A stretch of DNA of 42,952 nucleotides, taken from NCBI RefSeq assembly GCF_009176975.1, contig NZ_WEZG01000020.1, forward strand, positions 1 through 42,952. The letters run 5' to 3'. The translations under genes and the position numbers were made by a program. Below the pieces are notes generated by a model. That model was not told the DNA's origin and did not search any database. It saw nothing but the letters and a program-made list of their open reading frames with translations. This document shows, in pieces, positions 30,463-37,502 of the stretch (its first letter is position 1; each line of letters begins with the position of its first letter). The DNA comes from Aureimonas psammosilenae (GTDB lineage: Bacteria; Pseudomonadota; Alphaproteobacteria; Rhizobiales; Rhizobiaceae).

Positions 30463-31710
30463 TTACATGGTCCGCCGCATCGGTGACGGGGTGGACGGCT
30501 TCGGTGCCGGTGCCGGCGTAGGCTCCGGAGACTTAGCGGCCTTGGGACCGGATGCTTCCGCAACCGGGGCGCCGTCGTTCGGCGGATCGGTTGGGGTATC
30601 GTCCAGATCGGGGTCCGGCGTGGGTGTCCGTTCAAGCTCGGCCGCCCGATCCATCAAGGATGGGGTGATCTTGTAGGCGGCGTGAACGTCGTCTCTTAGA
30701 CGGTGCTCCCACGTCTCGAATTTCTTCCGTGCCTCGTCCAAGGCTTCCTGGCCGTATTCTCCTTGAAGAAGTTTCAGGAGGTACGGTGCCTTTGGCTCAA
30801 GGGTCTCTTCGTCTAGAGGGCCGACGAAGCCGCGTTCCAGGGAACGGGCGACAGAGTTATAAAAGCTGACACTGCCGTAAATCTCCAGACCATCCTTGCG
30901 GGCATGGCCGGGATTCCAGTCCTTCCGAGCGAGCCAATCGCGATCCGCGTCGGTTTTCGGCACGAATTCCATTTTCGGAAAGGCGGGGGCGGGGGCGTCG
31001 CCTGCCGGCGCCGGCTTCGGTTTCTTTTCGCTCGAAGGTGCCATGACCGCTTCCGGGACGGGCAGCGAACGGGCGAGCATGGGCATGGCCGGGAAGGCCG
31101 GCACGGGCGGCGTGACGTAGTGTCGAACGTAATCCACCACGCGGGCGAGGTGCTTTTTCATGCCTCTGGCGAAAGCGGCGAAGGCCCCGAAAATGCTGAG
31201 TTTGGTCGCCCCTTCCAGGGTGTCGGCGACGGCCTGAGCCTTGATCTTGTCGAACACTTCGACGGGTTTCCGGTCAGCCGCGGCCGTCCGCTTCTTCGCC
31301 TGCTTGGTCGCCGCGGTGGTCTGCGCCTCGTTGCGAAGGCTGGTCGTCTGCCGGGTTTCGGCGGCGACCTCCTGGCGATGCTTCTCCTCGGCCTGACGAC
31401 GCTTCCGGGCGGCCTCTTCGGCCTGACGACGGCGATCGGCGCCGTCGTCACGGCGGGCATAATCGAGCGTAGCGGTAACGGCCTGGTGCTGCGCCTGGCG
31501 CTTCACGTCGTCGGCCTTTTTGCGGTCGTCGGCCTTACGATCCTGGGCCATACGGTCCAGGTCGTCGTCGGTCGAATACATCGCGTCGAAGGCGGCGAAG
31601 TCGTCCGGTGTGGTCGTCGGCTGCGGGGCGGGCGCCTGGACGGGCGCGGCCTGCGGCTGGTCAAGGTGCTCGCGGCCTTTGCGGCGGTTGCGGGGGACGT
31701 GCGTGGTCAT
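30463..31710 (-). CDS. Coiled-coil and proline-rich plasmid protein
   Basis: A 415-residue protein starting MTTHVPRNRRKGREH, with AAAGGAG eight bases upstream. It has a Pro/Gln-rich stretch, a long Arg/Lys/Glu/Gln coiled coil (RRRQAEEAARKRRQAEEKHR), a hydrophobic short helix (LSIFGAFAAFARGMKKHLA), and a globular part (KTDADRDWLARKDWNPGHAR ... LEIYGSVSFYNSVARSLERG). The C-terminus is Pro/Ala/Thr-rich and ends SPMRRTM. Its ATG overlaps the resolvase stop codon (ATGA). No family recognised; a structural or DNA-binding maintenance role is a guess. Confidence 0.55.
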   Translation of the reverse strand: MTTHVPRNRRKGREHLDQPQAAPVQAPAPQPTTTPDDFAAFDAMYSTDDDLDRMAQDRKADDRKKADDVKRQAQHQAVTATLDYARRDDGADRRRQAEEAARKRRQAEEKHRQEVAAETRQTTSLRNEAQTTAATKQAKKRTAAADRKPVEVFDKIKAQAVADTLEGATKLSIFGAFAAFARGMKKHLARVVDYVRHYVTPPVPAFPAMPMLARSLPVPEAVMAPSSEKKPKPAPAGDAPAPAFPKMEFVPKTDADRDWLARKDWNPGHARKDGLEIYGSVSFYNSVARSLERGFVGPLDEETLEPKAPYLLKLLQGEYGQEALDEARKKFETWEHRLRDDVHAAYKITPSLMDRAAELERTPTPDPDLDDTPTDPPNDGAPVAEASGPKAAKSPEPTPAPAPKPSTPSPMRRTM

Positions 31711-32279
31711 GATCTCTCCTTTGCTGGATGGCGCTTGAAGGCGCGGACGATGGAGGTCTTGGACACTCCCATGATGCGGGCGACTTCCGCCCACGATTGC
31801 CCGCCTTCGATGAGTTGGCGGGCGTGATCTGTGCGTTCCGGCGTCATCGTGGACTGGCGGCCGTGGGGATTTCCGGCCCGTCGCGAGGCCGCTATTCCTG
31901 CCCGGACGCGCTCCTGGATCATGGTCCTTTCGAACTCGGCGAAGGTGCCGACGATCTGGAAGGCCATGCGACCCACGGCGGTCGTCGTGTCGATGGGGTC
32001 CGAAACGGACCGGAGGTAGACGCCCCTTTCGTGAAGGCCGTCCAAGGTCTCGATCAACTGCCGGAGCGACCGGCCGAGACGATCCACCTTCCAGACAAGG
32101 AGGGTGTCGCCCGGCTCGACGGCTGCGAGTGCCTTCTTGAGGCCCTGTCTGTCGGCCTTCGCGCCGGATGCCCGATCCTCGAAGATGACTTCGGCCCCGC
32201 TGGCTCTCAAAGCGTCGATCTGAAGAGCGGGGTTCTGGTCCTGCGTGGAAATGCGGGCGTATCCGACGATCTTGGGCAT
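31707..32279 (-). CDS. Serine recombinase (resolvase/invertase family)
   Basis: A 190-residue protein starting MPKIVGYARISTQDQN with the nucleophile Ser at position 11. Further family blocks are GDTLLVWKVDRLGRSLRQL, VGRMAFQIVGTFAEFER and a C-terminal helix-turn-helix (QSWAEVARIMGVSKTSIVRA). It would resolve plasmid multimers or cointegrates, or invert DNA, by a Ser-DNA linkage. It is translationally coupled to the 415-residue protein downstream and lies one base after the stop of the gene upstream. No clear res site (paired inverted repeats) was identified nearby. Confidence 0.92.
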   Translation of the reverse strand: MPKIVGYARISTQDQNPALQIDALRASGAEVIFEDRASGAKADRQGLKKALAAVEPGDTLLVWKVDRLGRSLRQLIETLDGLHERGVYLRSVSDPIDTTTAVGRMAFQIVGTFAEFERTMIQERVRAGIAASRRAGNPHGRQSTMTPERTDHARQLIEGGQSWAEVARIMGVSKTSIVRAFKRHPAKERS

Positions 32280-32280
32280 G

Positions 32281-32607
32281 TCAGTGGGTCCGGTCGTTGA
32301 GGGGTGGACGAAGCATGTCGGCCGCAAGCCGCTCCGTCACGCCCTCCAGTGCCTCGGCGAGGGACGAGGCGGGACGCTCGACGCCCTCGACCCATCCGCC
32401 GATCTTGCGTTGGACGCCCCACGTGAAGGGCTTGCCGCCGATGCCTGGGCTCCGGACGTAAGCCGTGACCTCTCCCCGCCGCTGGTGGAACAAGAGGACC
32501 GGCCCGCTCTCCTGCACCTGGATGACGGCCCGCCACGGTGGGGCGAGGAGGGCGGACGGGCCGCCCCCCAACAGGTCGATGACGGCAAGGCCGTTGGGGA
32601 GTTTCAT
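32281..32607 (-). CDS. Hypothetical protein of the resolvase operon
   Basis: A 108-residue protein starting MKLPNGLAVIDLLGGGPSAL, with AGGAGGG nine bases upstream, the strongest ribosome site in this operon. Beta-rich middle (WRAVIQVQESGPVLLFHQ, EVTAYVRSPG) and a helical end (SSLAEALEGVTERLAADM). No family recognised. It is followed by the resolvase after one base. Confidence 0.5.
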   Translation of the reverse strand: MKLPNGLAVIDLLGGGPSALLAPPWRAVIQVQESGPVLLFHQRRGEVTAYVRSPGIGGKPFTWGVQRKIGGWVEGVERPASSLAEALEGVTERLAADMLRPPLNDRTH

Positions 32608-32620
32608 GCCGTAATCCCTC

Positions 32621-32746
32621 CTAGTAGGTAGAAGATCGGCGGGAACGGCGCCCGGGTGGAGCGGCGGGCTCCCACGGCGAGGAGAGAAGGGCCGCCGCTT
32701 CCGGCGCCCCGTTGATGCTGATAAGTCCGCGTCCAAGGTGCAGCAT
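32621..32746 (-). CDS. Possible 41-residue protein
   Basis: MLHLGRGLISINGAPEAAAL ... ending RRSSTY. The ATG lies two bases after the stop codon of the gene at 32749-33243, with GAGGG upstream, and the frame fills the gap before the next gene. The second half is Pro/Arg/Ser-rich and unlike a typical protein, so it may not be translated. Confidence 0.3.
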   Translation of the reverse strand: MLHLGRGLISINGAPEAAALLSSPWEPAAPPGRRSRRSSTY

Positions 32747-32748
32747 GG

Positions 32749-33243
32749 TCACTGCACCCTCGTGAGGGGGATACCCTCGCCGACTTCGCCGGCAAGCCAG
32801 ATCGGCGCAGTGACGACGACGCGGAGACGGTCGCCCTCGACGGTCGCCGATGCACGACCGGTCGCGGCGATGGCGCTGGCGAACTTCGCGGCGGTCGTGG
32901 TCTGCCATGAATAGCGGTAGCCGAGTGACCGTCCGGCGGCTACGCAGTTGTCCGCGACGTGTGCGTAAAGGGTCCGGTTCGACTGCCCGTTCGTGTCGCC
33001 CCAAAGCTGAGTGACCTGGAACGACAGGAGAATGCCGGACTCGTAGGTGCCGGCGGGCAGTTTCACGACGCTGAACGAGCACTTCTTTTCGTATGTCTTC
33101 ACGACCGGCGCCGGCATGGGCGCGGACGGGATGACGACGGCGACCCGAACCGGCTGCGGTTCGCGATAAAGGGCTTGCCCGGCCCCGGCGGGACTCGTCG
33201 CCACGATGGCGAGAAGCGGGAGAGTAAGATCGATCAGCCTCAT
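32749..33243 (-). CDS. Exported protein of unknown function
   Basis: A 164-residue protein with a signal peptide MRLIDLTLPLLAIVATSPAG(AG). The mature part is beta-rich and has two Cys (KKCSFSVVKL, VADNCVAAG), with segments such as TYESGILLSFQVTQLWGD and WQTTTAAKFASAIAATG. No family recognised. It is the first gene of the resolvase operon and lies downstream of the repeats at 33340-33422. Confidence 0.55.
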   Translation of the reverse strand: MRLIDLTLPLLAIVATSPAGAGQALYREPQPVRVAVVIPSAPMPAPVVKTYEKKCSFSVVKLPAGTYESGILLSFQVTQLWGDTNGQSNRTLYAHVADNCVAAGRSLGYRYSWQTTTAAKFASAIAATGRASATVEGDRLRVVVTAPIWLAGEVGEGIPLTRVQ

Positions 33244-33339
33244 GTGTGTAGCTCCTGCGGTGGAACCGGCCTTGGGCCGGGGGTGGGACCGAAAACCCTT
33301 CAGGATACACGTTTTCGGCTCGCGTTAAACGTACCTAGG

Positions 33340-33422
33340 TTTTCGTACCTCTTAAGATACTGTTTTTTATCGCGTCATCAAGTCATCACCCGGCGGGTAC
33401 GAAAAGAAATGTTTTCGTACCC
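33340..33422. repeat. GGTACGAAAA inverted repeat and heptads, candidate parS/operator
   Basis: Perfect inverted repeat with 11-bp arms, GGGTACGAAAA-N6-TTTTCGTACCC (33395-33422). A further half-site TTTTCGTACC lies at 33340-33349. Between them are two GTCATCA heptads 8 bp apart (33374-33388). The cluster lies between the orphan parA gene and the exported-protein operon. It may be a centromere-like site, an operator or part of an origin. Confidence 0.5.
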
Positions 33423-33438
33423 TGTTGAGTAAAGAAAA

Positions 33439-33462
33439 AGGGCCAGCAGCGATGCCAGCCCT
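33439..33462 (-). terminator. Terminator of parA
   Basis: Stem AGGGC...GCCCT extended by an inner GC/GC pair; on the minus strand it is followed by TTTTTCTTT. It lies 27 bases past the parA stop codon. Confidence 0.65.
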
Positions 33463-33488
33463 CGATCAGCGTTCGGTTGAAGTATCGA

Positions 33489-34490
33489 TTATTTCCAGCT
33501 AGCAACTGACGAAAGAGTATCTACGATTTCTTCAAAATGTGTCGATGACTCACGCGCTTTGGCTATGTGAGCGCCACGAACTCCGTCAGTAGAGGTGCAG
33601 TAAAATATTGGTTTTTTGGCATCCATAGAATATGGCACTAGGCTGTGAAGATTGGGAATTTGTCCAAGTTGGAAGCTATCGTCGTCCCATTCTTGAACCT
33701 GCTTTAACGGGCCAATTTTAGCGATAATATTTTCTCGGATAGCAGGCTCAAGCTCGTTTCCGTAAATTTGCCAGCCTTCCGTCATTCCAGCCGCATTGGA
33801 GCGGATATTATGCTGCTGAACGACATAGCCGAGATAGGTAGGACGGCCTTTAGGGATCGAGAGAGTTGGGTCATTCCATGCTGCGTTGGTTTGGTCCCAT
33901 TCTTTTCGCCATCCGACGAGTTTATTGCCAAGATTTTCGGTCCCTTGGATGGAAAACAGGTCGGGAGCCAAGGGCGTTATGAAGTAATCCGCTGAGGCTA
34001 GGATAGCGCGATTAAGCGCGCCAAGGTTGGGGCCTAGGTCAAGCAGCACCAAGTCTGCGGAGACTTTTGCGCTAGCCCATTGGATATAACGATGAATGGC
34101 AGACTGAGCGCGTACTGCTGGTTCATTACCGCCTCGTGCCGCGCTCCAGGTGTCGCCCAACGTGTCTTCGAAATCGCTGAGACGGAGGTCACCCGGGACG
34201 AGATACAGCTTACCCTTAGCGTGCGGAACCGGACTCGGTTGTCTCTGACGAATATCTCCGATACCCCGAGCGACACGCTCAATAGCGCGATAGATGCTAT
34301 TTCCCTCCGGACCCCATGAATGTCGAATAGCAGTATCGCTGAGACAGTATGCAGAAAGGTTGCACTGACTATCACCGTCAACCATTAGCACTGTTAATCC
34401 ACGTGCAGCGAGGAGATGCGCCACATGATACATGTAGGTAGTCTTACCGACGCCGCCCTTATTGTTAAATATTGCGATATTCTTAGCCAT
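33489..34490 (-). CDS. Orphan ParA-family ATPase
   Basis: A 333-residue protein with the deviant Walker A NKGGVGKT (10-17), a MVDGDSQCNLS switch-type motif near residues 36-46 and LVLLDLGPNLG (about 146-156). It is longer than typical plasmid ParA and has no N-terminal HTH. No ParB gene lies next to it, and the strand upstream is gene-free. The gene is visibly AT-richer than its neighbours, pointing to separate acquisition. It may act in partition with the inverted repeat at 33395-33422 or belong to the defence block to its right. Confidence 0.8.
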   Translation of the reverse strand: MAKNIAIFNNKGGVGKTTYMYHVAHLLAARGLTVLMVDGDSQCNLSAYCLSDTAIRHSWGPEGNSIYRAIERVARGIGDIRQRQPSPVPHAKGKLYLVPGDLRLSDFEDTLGDTWSAARGGNEPAVRAQSAIHRYIQWASAKVSADLVLLDLGPNLGALNRAILASADYFITPLAPDLFSIQGTENLGNKLVGWRKEWDQTNAAWNDPTLSIPKGRPTYLGYVVQQHNIRSNAAGMTEGWQIYGNELEPAIRENIIAKIGPLKQVQEWDDDSFQLGQIPNLHSLVPYSMDAKKPIFYCTSTDGVRGAHIAKARESSTHFEEIVDTLSSVASWK

Positions 34491-34940
34491 TTTTGAATCC
34501 TGTTGCTCGGCGTAAGCATAGGTGACTTACGGGTGCCTCGCCACAGTTATGAAGTTTATCTGCATTCAAACGGGGGGTGCCAATGCACAGCCTTTCCGCT
34601 TGAGCATTGCAACTTGCAAAAAAGTTCGCCAATAGCGGATAAAGTTCTTGAAGTCGTCGTAAAGTGGGTCTATATCCGATGTGCGACCCGAGAGGGGATA
34701 GTCATCATCATCTGCGGCGCGAATGCCGCGTGGAGGGCCTGAACGCCCTCTAGTTTATGGACCGAGAGACGGGACGACGCGTCCGGCACGTCCGCCGCGC
34801 CCCACCGAGCAACGGTTCGGGCGAGCCCCCGATGGCCGGGGGCTCGCCTTACAGGCAGGGTTAACCGCTCGCGCCCCTACGACTCCGCCGCGATGGCAGC
34901 CAAGGCAATAGGGCCTTGGTGGTGGAGAAGGAGCGAAACG
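34491..34940. ncRNA. Gene-free region with stable hairpins, possible retron RNA
   Basis: No supported protein gene in 450 bases. The left half is AT-rich and probably holds the parA promoter. The right half has, in order, GCGGC/GCCGC (34714-34729), GAGGGC/GCCCTC (34733-34750), GGACG/CGTCC (34771-34783), an 11-bp perfect stem GGCGAGCCCCC/GGGGGCTCGCC (34820-34848) and CCAAGGC/GCCTTGG (34900-34919). It lies upstream of the XRE-RT pair, where retron msr-msd RNAs are usually found. I could not pair a convincing a1/a2 end stem or name the branching G. Confidence 0.3.
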
Positions 34941-35114
34941 ATGGAAACATCGGATCAAGTCGACCGTGAGCGGCGGTCTAATGAACGGAAGAAGTTTGCC
35001 CTTATGCGCCGGATGGTCCGACCCCGGACCCTGAGGGTGGTGTTCGGGACTGGTGCCGCGATCCTGCGCGCACTCTGGTGGGCTTGTAGGCTCATAGACT
35101 ACTTCCGGGAGTAG
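34941..35114 (+). CDS. Small basic protein
   Basis: A 57-residue protein starting METSDQVDRERRSNERKKFA, with GAAGGAG eight bases upstream. Basic N-terminal half, then a hydrophobic Trp-containing helix (VVFGTGAAILRALWWACRLI) that may be membrane-bound. It ends 37 bases before the XRE gene. If the region is instead part of a retron RNA, this frame would be fortuitous. Confidence 0.45.
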   Translation: METSDQVDRERRSNERKKFALMRRMVRPRTLRVVFGTGAAILRALWWACRLIDYFRE

Positions 35115-35151
35115 GCCGCCCTGTTTTGTAAGTTCTCACGAGAGGAGAGAA

Positions 35152-35457
35152 ATGATCAACGAAGCCCTTCGGCTCATTCGTGTGTATCACGATTTGAAGC
35201 AGACTGAGGCTGCGGAAAAGCTCGGCATCTCCAAGTCCTACATCTCTGAAATAGAGAAAGGACATAAGACCCCGACCCTGGACCTCATCAACAAGTACGC
35301 AACCACGTTTGACGTGCCGTCCTCATCCATTCTGTTCTTCGCAGAGAGCTTGGACGAGGGGAAGACGTACGGTCAGGCGAGAACTCTTGTCGCCTCGAAG
35401 ATCATATCGCTTATGAAATTCCTGGAGGACAAATCGGGACGGGCCGATGTCTCCTAA
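35152..35457 (+). CDS. XRE-family HTH protein, retron partner
   Basis: A 101-residue protein with AGGAGAGAA before the ATG. Residues about 5-55 form a Cro/C1-type helix-turn-helix (DLKQTEAAEKLGISKSYISE, IEKGHKTPTLDLINKYATTF). A C-terminal helix follows (ASKIISLMKFLEDKS). Small XRE proteins that precede a reverse transcriptase and overlap it are a known retron partner type (the HTH-containing, type VI-like arrangement, from memory). The RT start codon lies inside its last codons, so the two are co-translated. It may be repressor, effector or antitoxin of the locus. Confidence 0.8.
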   Translation: MINEALRLIRVYHDLKQTEAAEKLGISKSYISEIEKGHKTPTLDLINKYATTFDVPSSSILFFAESLDEGKTYGQARTLVASKIISLMKFLEDKSGRADVS

Positions 35458-36334
35458 ACGCTATCCGCTCCACCAGTCCCCATTCTACAAGCTGACCACC
35501 CGGAAGCGGCTCGCTTCGATCCTGGGCACGGATACCGCGACCATCAAGCGCCTCGCGAACCTCGGCGACGAGTTCTATCGCGAGTTCGAGGTCGCTAAGA
35601 AAGCCGGAGGGAAGCGGGACGTCGAGGAGCCCAGTAATGGGCTCAAGACCATTCAAGGCCGGATCGCCGCCAAGCTGTCGCATATAGAGCCTCCGGACTA
35701 CCTGTTCTGCCCCGTGAAAAGGCGCTGCTACGTCTCTAACGCAGCCCAGCACCGTGGAAACCGCGTCGTCCGCTGCCTGGACATCCGCAAATACTTTCCC
35801 AGCACGTCGTTCGAGCGGGTGCTGTGGTTCTTCCGATCCGTGATGCAGTGCTCCGAGGATGTAGCATGGCACTTGGCGAGAATTGCGACCTACAAGGGCC
35901 ATCTACCGACTGGTAGTCCGCTAAGCCCGATTATGGCGTACTACGCGCACTACGATGTGTGGGAAGCGATCAGCGCCATCTGTAAGGTGCATGGCTACAC
36001 GCTGACGGTCTACATCGACGACGTGACGATCTCGGGCCGGAACGTCTCGGCATCGGTTGTCTGGTCTATCAAGAAGGCCATCCACCGTGCCGGTCTGCGG
36101 TACCACAAGGAAAAAACCTACGTTGATCGACCCGCCGAGATCACGGGCGTGATTGTGGATGGCGACAAGATGACGGTTCCGAACCGCCAGCTTCAAAAGC
36201 TCGACAAAGCTCGTCGCGCCCTCCAGCAGGCTGTGAATGCCGATGATCGGAAGACCTACCGGAACAAGGTCGTCGGGTTGAGCAGTCAGGTCACACAGGT
36301 CCAGAAGATCGCTCGATTGTCACCTCCGGCCTGA
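35447..36334 (+). CDS. Retron-type reverse transcriptase
   Basis: A 295-residue RNA-directed DNA polymerase. The palm has LDIRKYFPS (catalytic Asp 112), LPTGSPLSP (153-161) and YIDD (189-192, catalytic pair 191-192). Retron-specific signs are the NAxxH motif (NAAQH, 98-102) and a VTG-like ITGVIV (232-237). The early block EEPSNGLKTIQGRI fits RT domain 0/1. Length is normal for retron RTs and there is no maturase or endonuclease domain, so it is not a group II intron RT. It should make a branched RNA-DNA molecule from a nearby msr-msd RNA. Confidence 0.9.
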   Translation: MSPKRYPLHQSPFYKLTTRKRLASILGTDTATIKRLANLGDEFYREFEVAKKAGGKRDVEEPSNGLKTIQGRIAAKLSHIEPPDYLFCPVKRRCYVSNAAQHRGNRVVRCLDIRKYFPSTSFERVLWFFRSVMQCSEDVAWHLARIATYKGHLPTGSPLSPIMAYYAHYDVWEAISAICKVHGYTLTVYIDDVTISGRNVSASVVWSIKKAIHRAGLRYHKEKTYVDRPAEITGVIVDGDKMTVPNRQLQKLDKARRALQQAVNADDRKTYRNKVVGLSSQVTQVQKIARLSPPA

Positions 36335-36433
36335 TGGTCCGGCGGCTCCCCTAGACGCTCCCGAACCCCGTTGCCGATGGGTTGCGCACATGCCAGCTTT
36401 CGACACCGCGTCAGATAGGAGACAGAAACGTTC

Positions 36434-36652
36434 ATGGCCTCGACGGTAATGCTTGCACCCAATCCCAACCGGGAGATGGCAGTCGATCGCGTTGTGGTCG
36501 TAGGTCGCTCGGACGACGGTTCGACACTGTGTGTCATGAGCGTAGACGGGCTCCAGTCGAGCCAGTGGGCGAAGAAGAAGTGTTCACCCGCTACTTCGTC
36601 GGCAACGCCACATGGAGCCTCGTCGCGCTGGCAGTGCTGGTCGCGGGCGTAG
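36434..36652 (+). CDS. Small protein, apparently frameshifted against the next ORF
   Basis: A 72-residue frame: MASTVMLAPNPNREMAVDRV, then VVVGRSDDGSTLCVMSVDGL. After QSSQWAKKK the sequence turns into low-complexity Ser/Ala/Trp-rich residues, while the frame one base back continues sensibly as EEEVFTRYFVGNATW. This suggests that the first about 47 codons and the ORF at 36580-36846 were one gene broken by a single-base deletion near GTGGGCGAAG, or that two small genes overlap. AGGAGA lies 12 bases before the ATG. No family recognised. Confidence 0.45.
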   Translation: MASTVMLAPNPNREMAVDRVVVVGRSDDGSTLCVMSVDGLQSSQWAKKKCSPATSSATPHGASSRWQCWSRA

Positions 36653-36846
36653 CGGGATCAATCCTCTGGCAGTGGTGGGCTTTTATCCCGGCACTCGTCG
36701 TCGCCGGCTGGGCCGGCTTCCGGGGCAAGAACAGCGGCGGCGATGCGGCCTTGCGCATTCTGGCGGACCACCCCTGGGCGCTGGAGCGGTTCCTCCGGGA
36801 CGGTTTGGTATGGGAAGCGCCAGCGAACGCAGTCATCTCTGCATAG
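36580..36846 (+). CDS. Small two-helix membrane protein (possible 3' part of a broken gene)
   Basis: From a GTG at 36580, 88 residues: MFTRYFVGNATW, two membrane helices (SLVALAVLVAGVAGSILW and WAFIPALVVAGWAG), then GFRGKNSGGDAALRILADHP and ALERFLRDGLVWEAP. It lies between the RT and the winged-helix gene. Two-helix membrane proteins are effectors in some retron types, but no homology is claimed. The coding frame probably joined that of 36434 before a one-base change. Confidence 0.5.
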   Translation: MFTRYFVGNATWSLVALAVLVAGVAGSILWQWWAFIPALVVAGWAGFRGKNSGGDAALRILADHPWALERFLRDGLVWEAPANAVISA

Positions 36847-36853
36847 GTATTCC

Positions 36854-36887
36854 AAAATGCTCCGAATTACCCTGGAGCATTTTTTTT
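36854..36887 (+). terminator. Terminator of the RT transcription unit
   Basis: Perfect 10-bp stem AAAATGCTCC/GGAGCATTTT with a 10-base loop, ending in eight T. The stem arms are themselves copies of the GGAGCAT motif repeated before the next gene. Confidence 0.85.
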
Positions 36888-36902
36888 GCATCAGAAAACG
36901 CC

Positions 36903-36970
36903 AGAGCATTGAATTATGTTCTGATATGCTCCATATTGTCTTTATTGACCCTCAGAGCATATTGGAGCAT
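36903..36970 (+). promoter_or_regulatory. Iterated GAGCAT operator before the winged-helix gene
   Basis: [AG]GAGCAT occurs at 36903-36909, 36926-36932 (inverted), 36954-36960 and 36964-36970, in addition to the two arms of the terminator at 36857-36863 and 36874-36880. The last two copies are 10 bp apart and end 3 bases before the ATG. This looks like a multi-site operator, most simply for the winged-helix protein encoded next. Confidence 0.65.
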
Positions 36971-36973
36971 TCA

Positions 36974-37453
36974 ATGAAGGCTATCATCCTCGACGGGACC
37001 CCGGAGGAAATCCGCGCCGCTCTCCCCGGTTATCTCGACGCCGCCTCCACGATCGTCCTCTCGAACGCTGCTTCTGCCCCCACGAAGGCGACAGCCAAGA
37101 CCCCGGTGAATGAGGACGAGGACGACTTCGAGGTTTCCTACATCGAGAAGCAGACCGCCCGTCGATATCTGAACCGCCGTATCCTGCACGATACCCAACG
37201 GACCATCCTCACGACGCTCGCCAAAGCCAGCCCGGAAATGGTCACGGCTCCCGAGCTTCAAGAAAAGCTAGGCATCACCACCTCGCAGTTCGCTGGCATG
37301 ATGGGCGCCATGGGCCGTCGCCTCACGAACACTCCAGGTTGGGTTGAGGGGGATTGCCTCTTCATCCAGGAGTGGGACACCGAGAAGGGGTACTATTGCT
37401 ACGGCCTGCCAGACTCGGTGATCGAGGCCATGAAGGCTGAAAAGCTTATTTAA
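36974..37453 (+). CDS. Winged-helix protein
   Basis: A 159-residue protein starting MKAIILDGTPEEIRAALPGY. An acidic linker (VNEDEDDFEVSYIE) leads to a winged-helix-like C-terminal domain: TARRYLNRRILHDTQRTILT, then TAPELQEKLGITTSQFAGMM (recognition helix), GAMGRRLTNTPGW and YCYGLPDSVIEAMKAEKLI. Similar proteins are frequent in alphaproteobacteria. A winged-helix protein next to a phosphoribosyltransferase is the partner set of type III retrons as I recall it. The GAGCAT array before the gene suggests it regulates itself. Confidence 0.65.
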   Translation: MKAIILDGTPEEIRAALPGYLDAASTIVLSNAASAPTKATAKTPVNEDEDDFEVSYIEKQTARRYLNRRILHDTQRTILTTLAKASPEMVTAPELQEKLGITTSQFAGMMGAMGRRLTNTPGWVEGDCLFIQEWDTEKGYYCYGLPDSVIEAMKAEKLI

Positions 37454-37457
37454 GGTC

Positions 37458-37489
37458 CAGAACGGGTCGCCTTCGGGCGACCCGTTCTG
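37458..37489 (+). terminator. 14-bp perfect hairpin between winged-helix and PRTase genes
   Basis: CAGAACGGGTCGCC-TTCG-GGCGACCCGTTCTG, a very stable stem with a UUCG tetraloop. There is no T-run, so it may be a leaky terminator, an RNA processing or stability element, or a protein-binding site that sets the ratio of the two products. Confidence 0.5.
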
Positions 37490-37502
37490 TTGGGAGAACC
37501 GC

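Noticed and set aside
29259-30635. N-terminally extended ArdC from the upstream open frame
   Set aside because: The extension is Arg/Pro-rich and crosses the palindromic promoter and a terminator; the ATG at 30248 matches the family start.
31707-32279. Serine recombinase as part of a Tn3-type transposon
   Set aside because: No transposase and no terminal inverted repeats were found around it; it fits multimer resolution.
34491-34940. tRNA gene in the hairpin-rich gap
   Set aside because: No cloverleaf with an anticodon loop or T-loop consensus could be built.
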